Below, piece after piece: positions 39,706 through 49,664 of a stretch of 64,000 nucleotides of DNA. The position numbers and the translations under genes were made by a program. Source of the stretch: Omphiscola glabra (lineage: Eukaryota > Mollusca > Gastropoda > Lymnaeidae); NCBI GenBank assembly GCA_964017045.1, contig OZ024798.1, positions 6,965,793 to 7,029,792 on the forward strand. The letters are read 5' to 3'. Each line of letters starts with the position of its first letter. Within the stretch, counting starts at the first letter, position 1. The notes under the pieces were generated by a model that saw nothing but the letters and a program-made list of their open reading frames with translations, was not told the origin of the DNA and did no database searches.

Positions 39706-39806
39706 ATGATTACACACAAAGTGACATTGATTATCGCTTATAGGTTACACTTTATGTAATTATACGATAAGAAAACTATCGGAACAAAATGTTTCTCAAT
39801 GGTTGA

Positions 39807-42800
39807 CACAGTACATACAAGTGGTGTCAGGAAACAGCACGATCTAATAACACAGTACATACAAGTGGTGGCAGGAAACAGCACGATCTAATAACACAGT
39901 ACATACAAGCGGTGGCAGGAAACAGCACGATCTAATAACACAGTACATACAAGTGGTGGCAGGAAACAGCACGATCTAATAACACAGTACATACAAGTGG
40001 TGGCAGGAAACAGCACGATCTAATAACACAGTAAATACAAGTGGTGGCAGGAAACAGCACGATCTAATAACACAGTAAATACAAGTGGTGGCAGGAAACA
40101 GCACCATATTATAACACAGTACATACAAGTGGTGGCAGGAAACAGCACGATCTAATAACACAGTACATACAAGTGGTGGCAGGAAACAGCACGATCTAAT
40201 AACACAGTACATACAAGTGGTGGCAGGAAACAGCACGATCTAATAACACAGTAAATACAAGTGGTGGCAGGAAACAGCACGATCTAATAACACAGTAAAT
40301 ACAAGTGGTGGCAGGAAACAGCACGATCTAATAACACAGTAAATACAAGTGGTGGCAGGAAACAGCACCATATTATAACACAGTACATACAAGCGGTGGC
40401 AGGAAACAGCACGATCTAATAACACAGTACATACAAGTGGTGGCAGGAAACAGCACGATCTAATAACACAGTACATACAAGTGGTGGCAGGAAACAGCAC
40501 CATATTATAACACAGTACATACAAGTGGTGGCAGGAAACAGCACGATCTAATAACACAGTACATACAAGTGGTGTCAGGAAACAGCACGATCTAATAACA
40601 CAGTACATACAAGTGGTGGCAGGAAACAGCACGATCTAATAACACAGTACATACAAGTGGTGGCAGGAAACAGCACGATCTAATAACACAGTAAATACAA
40701 GTGGTGGCAGGAAACAGCACGATCTAATAACACAGTAAATACAAGTGGTGGCAGGAAACAGCACGATCTAATAACACAGTAAATACAAGTGGTGGCAGGA
40801 AACAGCACCATATTATAACACAGTACATACAAGCGGTGGCAGGAAACAGCACGATCTAATAACACAGTACATACAAGTGGTGGCAGGAAACAGCACGATC
40901 TAATAACACAGTACATACAAGTGGTGGCAGGAAACAGCACCATATTATAACACAGTACATACAAGTGGTGGCAGGAAACAGCACGATCTAATAACACAGT
41001 ACATACAAGTGGTGTCAGGAAACAGCACGATCTAATAACACAGTACATACAAGTGGTGGCAGGAAACAGCACGATCTAATAACACAGTACATACAAGTGG
41101 TGGCAGGAAACAGCACGATCTAATAACACAGTAAATACAAGTGGTGGCAGGAAACAGCACGATCTAATAACACAGTAAATACAAGTGGTGGCAGGAAACA
41201 GCACGATCTAATAACACAGTAAATACAAGTGGTGGCAGGAAACAGCACCATATTATAACACAGTACATACAAGCGGTGGCAGGAAACAGCACGATCTAAT
41301 AACACAGTACATACAAGCGGTGGCAGGAAACAGCACGATCTAATAACACAGTACATACAAGTGGTGGCAGGAAACAGCACCATATTATAACACAGTACAT
41401 ACAAGTGGTGGCAGGAAACAGCACGATCTAATAACACAGTACATACAAGTGGTGGCAGGAAACAGCACGATCTAATAACACAGTACATACAAGTGGTGGC
41501 AGGAAACAGCACGATCTAATAACACAGTAAATACAAGTGGTGGCAGGAAACAGCACGATCTAATAACACAGTAAATACAAGTGGTGGCAGGAAACAGCAC
41601 GATCTAATAACACAGTAAATACAAGTGGTGGCAGGAAACAGCACCATATTATAACACAGTACATACAAGCGGTGGCAGGAAACAGCACGATCTAATAACA
41701 CAGTACATACAAGTGGTGGCAGGAAACAGCACGATCTAATAACACAGTACATACAAGTGGTGGCAGGAAACAGCACCATATTATAACACAGTACATACAA
41801 GTGGTGGCAGGAAACAGCACGATCTAATAACACAGTACATACAAGTGGTGTCAGGAAACAGCACGATCTAATAACACAGTACATACAAGTGGTGGCAGGA
41901 AACAGCACGATCTAATAACACAGTAAATACAAGTGGTGGCAGGAAGCAGCACGATCTAATAACACAGTAAATACAAGTGGTGGCAGGAAACAGCACGATC
42001 TAATAACACAGTAAATACAAGTGGTGGCAGGAAACAGCACGATCTAATAACACAGTAAATACAAGTGGTGGCAGGAAACAGCACCATATTATAACACAGT
42101 ACATACAAGTGGTGGCAGGAAACAGCACGATCTAATAACACAGTACATACAAGTGGTGGCAGGAAACAGCACGATCTAATAACACAGTACATACAAGTGG
42201 TGGCAGGAAACAGCACCATATTATAACACAGTACATACAAGTGGTGGCAGGAAACAGCACGATCTAATAACACAGTACATACAAGTGGTGTCAGGAAACA
42301 GCACGATCTAATAACACAGTACATACAAGTGGTGGCAGGAAACAGCACGATCTAATAACACAGTACATACAAGTGGTGGCAGGAAACAGCACGATCTAAT
42401 AACACAGTAAATACAAGTGGTGGCAGGAAACAGCACCATATTATAACACAGTACATACAAGCGGTGGCAGGAAACAGCACGATCTAATAACACAGTACAT
42501 ACAAGTGGTGGCAGGAAACAGCACGATGTAATAACACAGTACATACAAGTGGTGGCAGGAAACAGCACCATATTATAACACAGTACATACAAGTGGTGGC
42601 AGGAAACAGCACGATCTAATAACACAGTACATACAAGTGGTGTCAGGAAACAGCACGATCTAATAACACAGTACATACAAGTGGTGGCAGGAAACAGCAC
42701 GATCTAATAACACAGTAAATACAAGTGGTGGCAGGAAGCAGCACGATCTAATAACACAGTAAATACAAGTGGTGGCAGGAAACAGCACGATCTAATAACA

Positions 42801-43942
42801 CAGTAAATACAAGTGGTGGCAGGAAACAGCACGATCTAATAACACAGTAAATACAAGTGGTGGCAGGAAACAGCACGATCTAATAACACAGTACATACAA
42901 GTGGTGGCAGGAAACAGCACGATGTAATAACACAGTACATACAAGTGGTGGCAGGAAACAGCACCATATTATAACACAGTACATACAAGTGGTGGCAGGA
43001 AACAGCACGATCTAATAACACAGTACATACAAGTGGTGTCAGGAAACAGCACGATCTAATAACACAGTACATACAAGTGGTGGCAGGAAACAGCACGATC
43101 TAATAACACAGTAAATACAAGTGGTGGCAGGAAGCAGCACGATCTAATAACACAGTAAATACAAGTGGTGGCAGGAAACAGCACGATCTAATAACACAGT
43201 AAATACAAGTGGTGGCAGGAAACAGCACGATCTAATAACACAGTAAATACAAGTGGTGGCAGGAAGCAGCACGATCTAGTAACACAGTAAATACAAGTGG
43301 TGGCAGGAAACAGCACGATCTAATAACACAGTACATACAAGTGGTGGCAGGAAACAGCACGATCTAATAACACAGTAAATACAAGTGGTGGCAGGAAACA
43401 GCACGATCTAATAACACAGTAAATACAAGTGGTGGCAGGAAACAGCACGATCTAATAACACAGTAAATACAAGTGGTGGCAGGAAACAGCACCATATTAT
43501 AACACAGTACATACAAGTGGTGGCAGGAAACAGCACGATCTAATAACACAGTACATACAAGTGGTGGCAGGAAACAGCACGATCTAATAACACAGTACAT
43601 ACAAGTGGTGGCAGGAAACAGCACGATCTAATAACACAGTAAATACAAGTGGTGGCAGGAAACAGCACGATCTAATAACACAGTAAATACAAGTGGTGGC
43701 AGGAAACAGCACGATCTAATAACACAGTAAATACAAGTGGTGGCAGGAAACAGCACGATCTAATAACACAGTACATACAAGTGGTGGCAGGAAACAGCAC
43801 GATCTAATAACACAGTAAATACAAGTGGTGGCAGGAAACAGCACCATATTATAACACAGTACATACAAGTGGTGGCAGGAAACAGCACGATCTAATAACA
43901 CAGTACATACAAGTGGTGGCAGGAAACAGCACGATCTAATTG
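39807..43942 (+). repeat. 44-bp satellite array, about 94 units
   Basis: Unit starts CACAGTACATACAAGTGGTG and continues GCAGGAAACAGCACGATCTA then ATAA. The length, 4,136 bp, is exactly 94 x 44, so almost no indels have accumulated. Variants (GTAAAT for GTACAT, GGTGTC for GGTGGC, GCGGTGG for GTGGTGG, ACCATATT for ACGATCTA) recur in blocks of 8 to 12 units, often 10 units (440 bp). The - strand open stretches of 86-130 codons are by-products, since 44 is not a multiple of three and all three frames cycle. Confidence 0.97.
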
Positions 43943-44468
43943 AAAACGCAGTTTGCTCGAGATTGAATATCTTGTACGTTACCTGCAAAGGTAAACCCGT
44001 GGGAAGCGCACACGATTGAGGGATTGGGATGATAATATTGCATGCATAGCTGTAAAGTCAGACTTCATTTCAAGACTGGGAATCCTGGCTTTCGTTTCGC
44101 TTTCCGGTTATGGTGTCATGTTAGGTTGTTGTTTACTGAGGTACATTTAAAATATGAAATTGATTTGACAGGTGATACATTACTTTCTCCCCTATTAACC
44201 GTGGGTTTCCTAATATCCACGAACACATCACTGTCACATCTTTACTCATCACTGTTACACCCCCTACATATCTCATAGTTTCCATTGGATGATTTGATCA
44301 CACTATGGTTCACGTAAAGCCTCACTGCTATTTGTTTTTAAATCAACAAAAACACAAAGACTTTCAAGACAGAAAATAATATTTACTATTAAATCAAAAC
44401 ACATTTACTCTTAAATATATCAACTAGCTTATATTCCCGACATTTCCCAGGATTGCATTCCGCAAAAG
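43943..44468. other. Unique sequence, nothing recognised
   Basis: Non-repetitive DNA between two arrays. A 78-codon open stretch at 44042-44278 resembles no family that I know and is not called. Confidence 0.45.
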
Positions 44469-44805
44469 CAACATTCTATATCCATTTAATCAACGTTCTA
44501 TATCCATTTATTCAACGTTCTATATCCATTTAATCAACGTTCTATATCCATTTAATCAACGTTCTATATCCATTTATTCAACGTTCTATATCCATTTAAT
44601 CAACGTTCTATATCCATTTAATCAACGTTTTATATCCATTTAATCAACATTCTATATCCATTTAATCAACATTCTATATCCATTTAATCAACATTCTATA
44701 TCCATTTAATCAACATTCTATATCCATATAATCAACATTCTATATCCATATAATCAACATTCTATATCCATTTAATCAACATTCTATATCCATTTAATCA
44801 ACGTT
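44469..44805 (+). repeat. 22-bp minisatellite, about 15 units
   Basis: Unit core CAACGTTCTATATCCATTTA. The left units carry CAACGTT and the right units CAACATT, indicating two sub-blocks amplified separately. Confidence 0.95.
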
Positions 44806-44908
44806 GAAATTAATCGCCATATTAAAAAACACCCCTGTAGAAAAAAAATATTAGTCTCCAAAAATAGATGTATAGCCTAATAACGTATATAAAACTTTCG
44901 TTCCACGA

Positions 44909-45030
44909 TGGGATCCCGATCCCGACAGATCCTACTCCCAATCCAGGTTGGATCACGTTTCCCAATGGGATTCAAATCTAGATGTGATCTCATTCCCTTT
45001 CGATCCCATTCCCAGTGGGATCCCATCTCC
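44909..45030. repeat. Degenerate GATCCC / GGGATC-rich segment
   Basis: Short GGGATCCC, GATCCCATTCCC and GATCCAGG-like blocks recur about every 20 bp over 120 bp. The period is not regular enough to define a unit. Confidence 0.5.
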
Positions 45031-46740
45031 TTTGTACCACCACTTTCTTTAACTTTCCTTTATACCAACACTTTCTTTTACTCTCTTTTGTACCACCACT
45101 TTCTTTTACTCTCTTTTGTACCACCACTTTCTTAACTTTCCTTTATACCACCACTTTCTTTAACTCTCTTTGTACCACCACTTTCTTTAACTCTTTTTGT
45201 ACCACCACTTTCTTTTACTCTCTTTTGTACCACCACTTTCTTTTACTCTCTTTTGTACCACCACTTTCTTAACTTTCCTTTATACCACCACTTTCTTTAA
45301 CTCTCTTTGTACCACCACTTTCTTTAACTCTCTTTTGTACCACCACTTTCTTTTACTCTCTTTTGTACCACCACTTTCTTTTACTCTCTTTTGTACCACC
45401 ACTTTCTTTCACTCTCTTGTATACCACAACTTTCTTTCACTCTCTTTTATGCTACCACTTTCTTTTACTCTCTTTTGTACCACCACTTTCTTTAACTCTC
45501 TTGTATACCGCCACTTTCTTTAACTCTCTTTTGTACCACAACTTTCTTTAACTCTCTTTTGTACCACCACTTTCTTTAACTCTCTTTTGTACCACCAATT
45601 TCTGTAACTCTCTATTGTACCACATCTTTCTTTAACTCTCTTTTGTACCACCACTTTCTTTTACTCTCTTATGTACAACCACTTTCTTTAACTCTCTTTG
45701 TACCACCACTTTCTTTAACTCTCTTTTGTACCACCACTTTCTTTTACTCTCTTTTGTACCACCACTTTCTTTCACTCTCTTATATACCACCACTTTCTTT
45801 TACTCTCTTTTGTACCACCACTTTTTTTCACTCTCTTTCGTACCACCACTTTCTTTTACTCTCTTTTGTACCACCACTTTCTTTCACTCTCTTGTATATC
45901 ACCACTTTCTTTTACTCTCTTTTGTACCACCACTTTCTTTCACTCTCTTGTATACCACCACTTTCTTTCACTCTCTTGAATACAACCACTTTCTTTAACT
46001 CTCTTTTGTACCACCAATTTCTTTCACTCTCTTTTGTACCACCACTTTCTTTAACTCTCTTTTGTACCACCAGATTCTTTAACTCTCTTTTGTACCACCA
46101 CTTTCTTTCACTCTCTTGTATACCGCCACTTTCTTTAACTCTCTTTTGTACCACCACTTTCTTTAACTCTCTTTTGTACCGCCACTTTCTTTAACTCTCT
46201 TTTGTACCACCTCTTTCTTTTACTCTCTTTGTACCACCACTTTTTTTAACTCTATTTTGTACCATCACTTTCTTTCACTCTCTTTGTACCACTACTTTCT
46301 TTAACTCTCTTTTGTACCACCACTTTCTTTTACTCTCTTTTGTACCACCACTTTCTTTTACTCTCTTGTATACCACCACTTTCTTTCACTCTTTTTTGTA
46401 CCACCACTTTCTTTCACTCTCTTTTGTACCACCATTTTATTTCAATATCTTTTGTACCACCACCTTCTTCCCCCATACTGTATACCATCATGTTCTTCCA
46501 CTCTCTTTTATACCACCACTTTCTTCAACTATGCTTCATACCTCCATTTTTTTCTCCCTTACTGTATACCACCGCTTTCTCCAACTCTTCTTTATACTAC
46601 CACTCTTCCAGTCTCCTTTATACCACCACTTTCTTCCACTCTTCTTTATAACCCCACTTTCTTCCACTCTCCTTTATTTCAAGTATTTCTTCCACTCTGC
46701 TTTATACCACCACTTTCGTCCACTCTCCTTTTGTCAGCCA
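45031..46740 (+). repeat. 26-28-bp pyrimidine-rich minisatellite, about 61 units
   Basis: Unit core ACCACCACTTTCTTTAACTC followed by TCTTTTGT, with variants in AAC/CAC/TAC and one or two deleted bases. The right 300 bp (from about 46440) is more diverged. The + strand is strongly pyrimidine-rich. The many open stretches of 60-183 codons on + and the 81-codon one on - are consequences of the repeat and are not genes. Confidence 0.95.
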
Positions 46741-47139
46741 CTCTCCTTCAGTCTCCTTACACAAGGAAATAAGTTTTTGAAAAGTCTGGAAAAGTGCGCA
46801 ACAAAATAACTGGCCTGTCGACAAGAAGCCTTCTTTAGCGAACAAACAACAGTAAAAACCTGATAGTAATAAACACTTAGCTGCAATGTAGTTTCCGAGA
46901 AGACAACTTGTGTAATGTGATAGATCAAAAGGTAGGTGAGAGAGATAATATAGGGTCAAATGGGACGAAAGTGAGAGAAAGTAACAAGAACCGGGTAGAG
47001 TTAAGGTGGAACAAGTGAAAGAGAACATGACATTAATACTATGACGTGTCAATGTCCCATACTGTTGAATCAGTTGGTTATCTCATTCCACCTTTACATT
47101 AGCTGAACTACGGCCGATGTATTTAACTGCTCTTTACAT
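46741..47139. other. Unique sequence, nothing recognised
   Basis: Non-repetitive. A 116-codon - strand open stretch (46702-47052) begins in this segment and runs into the adjacent pyrimidine array. It shows no recognised motif and is not called. Confidence 0.4.
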
Positions 47140-47300
47140 ATTGCTTACATATTTTTGACATACTGCTAACATATTGCTGGCATATTGTTGACATACTGCT
47201 AAGCTATTGCTGACATATTGCTTGTATATTGCTGATGTATTGTTGACGTAGTGCTGACATATTGTTGACATATTGCTGACATTTTGCTGACATATGGCAA
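47140..47300 (+). repeat. About 12-bp degenerate repeat (CATATTGCTGA type)
   Basis: ACATATTGCTGACATATTG-like elements recur about 13 times with substitutions and short indels. Confidence 0.75.
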
Positions 47301-47479
47301 AAGTATAAAACAACTTCTAAAACTTATAATATGGCGTAAAGGCTTTAAGGGTGCTGGGTGGGTCTAAATAAACGACCAAGTAATAGTTCTTTAGTAATGT
47401 TTAAGTAAACTTAGTTAATGATAATTATTGAGTTGGTGTGCATGAATAGTGTTTTACTTGAGATTTTTTATGTGTCATC

Positions 47480-48019
47480 ATGTAGATACAGGCAAGCTCT
47501 ATGGAATCGATTACAAGCTCTCTGTTCTCTGTCACTACTTTTTCTCTGGTTCCTGCCATTCCTATCTTGCTGAACTTCTTACTGTCTATTCACCCGTCGA
47601 AAGCTTCGTTCCTCCGCAGACTCACGTATTCTTTCTGTCCCCATAACACGTACTAAAACATATGGTGAACTATCTTACTCTTTCTGTGCTCCAAAACAAT
47701 GGAATTCTCTCCCTATACACATCCGCAATATAACGACCATCACAGCCTTCAAAACTGCACTAAAGACCCATCTCTTTAAACTGTACTATACCGACTCATT
47801 CTCACCCTCCTCTGACTGATAAAATAACGCTCGATTCTGCTGGGGGCTGTCCAGGGGCTAGTAGAGAGACCTTGGTTGGGTGAGGTCAAACATGTCAATA
47901 ATTTTTTTTAAAATGTCTACGTTTCTATAATTGCTAATTTTTATGTGAAGCGCAGTGAGCCTAGCCCTAAGCTGGGGTACTGCGCTATATAAAACCACCT
48001 AATAATAATAATAATAATT
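47480..48019 (+). mobile_element. 3' end of a non-LTR (LINE-type) retrotransposon, frameshifted
   Basis: The + strand encodes the C-terminal tail typical of non-LTR retrotransposon polyproteins. An upstream part reads IDYKLSVLCHYFF and YLAELLTVYSPV. About 47600 the frame shifts by one base, and the tail continues as RSSADSRILSVP, then FCAPKQWNSLPIHIRN, then FKTALKTHLFKLYY, ending at TGA 47817-47819. The 3' UTR ends in a TGCGCTATATAAAACC stretch and an (AAT)n tail near 48001-48018, as in many invertebrate L2/CR1/I-like LINEs. Everything 5' of about 47480 is missing, as expected for 5' truncation on insertion. The frameshift makes it a dead copy. The exact clade was not assigned. Confidence 0.82.
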
Positions 48020-48422
48020 GCATTTAAATATATCAGGGCCTAAATAATTCACAAACCAAATTAAAATTTGAATTGTCATTTTCTCCCAATAGCTTGATGC
48101 TTAATTCTAAGGACATTTTCTGACCCTGTCAATTAGCTGAACATAAAAAAGTGAAATAATGACTTTCAAAGAAATTACTCTCAATCAATTTGGATTAGGA
48201 GTTTTATGTACCACAGTAGCATCAATTCTGGTGGCGATGTGGTTCTGGTTGTGCGGATTTTGCTGCTGGTGCTGGTTGTGTTGTGACGTTGGTGCACCAG
48301 GACATAAAACTTTTCATCTAAATCTGCGGAAATTAAAATATATTAACTAAAACGTCTATGGCCATTGATCTTATTTGTTACCTTCCTTGATGGCGTTACA
48401 CCGTGTTAGTTTTTTTCTTCAT
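48020..48422. other. Unique sequence, nothing recognised
   Basis: AT-rich. A 63-codon Cys/Trp-rich open stretch at 48159-48350 looks hydrophobic but has no recognisable motif, exon borders or similarity to the missing receptor TM1-TM2 region. Confidence 0.4.
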
Positions 48423-48495
48423 TACTTTGGGTCATATAGCCATTAGGTTCACATAGCCATTTGGTTCACATAGCCATTTGGTTCGCATAGCCATC
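48423..48495 (+). repeat. 17-bp tandem repeat, about 4 units
   Basis: Unit CACATAGCCATTTGGTT with one or two substitutions per copy. Confidence 0.85.
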
Positions 48496-48573
48496 GAATA
48501 CACACGTTTAGATTCTCGAAAAGTCAAAGGTCGGGGGAAAAGCTTATGTAGAAAAATAACAACTGTAAGGTCC

Positions 48574-48682
48574 TATTCTAATACCTACTTAGAGCAGAAG
48601 TGGACAGGGAGAAGTGAACTGTGATCCGAATCTAACACCTACTTAGAGCAGACGTGGACAGGGTGAAGTGAACTGTGATCCA
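48574..48682 (+). repeat. 53-bp direct duplication
   Basis: Two copies of a segment containing CCTACTTAGAGCAGA and GTGAAGTGAACTGTGATCC, starting near 48574 and 48627, with a few mismatches. Confidence 0.85.
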
Positions 48683-48785
48683 AATCGGTTGGGAATGATT
48701 GACTTTCTAATCTCTAATCTTTTTCTATCCGTTATTTTAATAGAGTTTCTTAGAGGATTTTAATTCCCGACAGCTTTGCATTATA

Positions 48786-49122
48786 ATTAAATATTATGTT
48801 GTAATACAGTCTATATGATATTCAGTTACATGAACTATACTTATGTTGTAATAAAGTTTATATGACATTCAGTTACATGAACCATACTTATGTTGTAATA
48901 CAATCTATATGACATTCAGTTACATGAACCATACTTATGTTGTAATACAGGCTTTATTACATTCAGTTAAATGAACCATACTTATGTTGTAATACAGTCT
49001 ATATTACATTCAGTTAAATGAACCATACTTATGTTGTAATACAGTCTATATTACATTCAGTTAAATGAACCATACTTATGTTGTAATACAGTCTATATGA
49101 CATTCAGTTAAATGAACCATAC
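48786..49122 (+). repeat. 47-bp minisatellite, about 7 units
   Basis: Unit core CTTATGTTGTAATACAGTCT followed by ATATGACATTCAGTTACATG. Copies show GACATT/TACATT and TTACATG/TTAAATG variation. Confidence 0.93.
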
Positions 49123-49177
49123 TAAAGGATACCTAAACACTCATTTCCTGCATGATACTTTTCATAACTATAATAAC

Positions 49178-49330
49178 TGTTTATCGGAGACCGACCCACC
49201 ATGCGACTGGGAGTACAGGCGTGACACGTGATCGCTGACGGGGTAGCCTCGAACACGTTAGGAGACCTTCACCTCAAGAGTCGAACCCGAGCCCGCCTTG
49301 CTGCGCTACTGTTTGCACTTGTCATATTGT
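49178..49330 (-). mobile_element. Possible tRNA-derived SINE head
   Basis: Read on the - strand, GGGTTCGACTC (49278-49288) matches the RNA polymerase III B box, and TAGCGCAGCAAGG just upstream (about 49297-49309) matches an A box. The spacing between boxes is only about 10-12 bases, much shorter than in an intact tRNA, so this could be a SINE with a deleted anticodon arm or chance. The segment is GC-richer than its surroundings. No poly-A or LINE-like tail was identified. Confidence 0.3.
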
Positions 49331-49471
49331 CTCTTTAATCTGCTGTCTTACAACACACCAGAGCATATAAATATAAATGTAGACGATTTAAGTCAATCTT
49401 TTGGAATTCTATATAATAATTTTTAATAAATCATTTTCTCTAGACATCATTTCGTTCCCTCTATTTTTCAG

Positions 49472-49664
49472 GTCTCCCTCCGGAACAGTACGCCATCTGG
49501 GAGGCCTACCCTTGGCGGCTGGGCGAGGCATTCTGCTACCTGCGACAAACAGTCCTCGAGACCACATCCTACGCCTCAGTGCTCACCATCACTGCCTTCA
49601 CGGTGGAGCGGTACCTGGCCATATGCCACCCACTCCTAGCCCACAAGATAGCAACGTTATCCAG
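49472..49664 (+). CDS. Receptor exon: ECL1, TM3, ICL2
   Basis: Acceptor CTCTATTTTTCAG ends at 49471 and donor GTAAGC starts at 49665. The first two bases complete a Gly codon, so the missing upstream exon ends in phase 1. The reading runs [10 protein letters not shown], then the TM3 Cys ([19 protein letters not shown]), then the ERY motif and [13 protein letters not shown]. It ends two bases into an Arg codon. A different frame gives an overlapping open stretch at 49401-49775 that is only a shadow. Confidence 0.94.

Noticed and set aside
39976..43988. Cys-rich repeated proteins on the - strand
   Set aside because: They are shadows of the 44-bp array: the three frames cycle and stop at the same variant units each time.
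45015..46809. Phe/Leu/Ser-rich proteins
   Set aside because: They are by-products of the pyrimidine-rich minisatellite, overlapping in several frames.
48159..48350. Missing receptor TM1-TM2 exon
   Set aside because: It is hydrophobic, but has no GN motif of TM1, no LAxxD-type motif of TM2 and no phase-1 donor.
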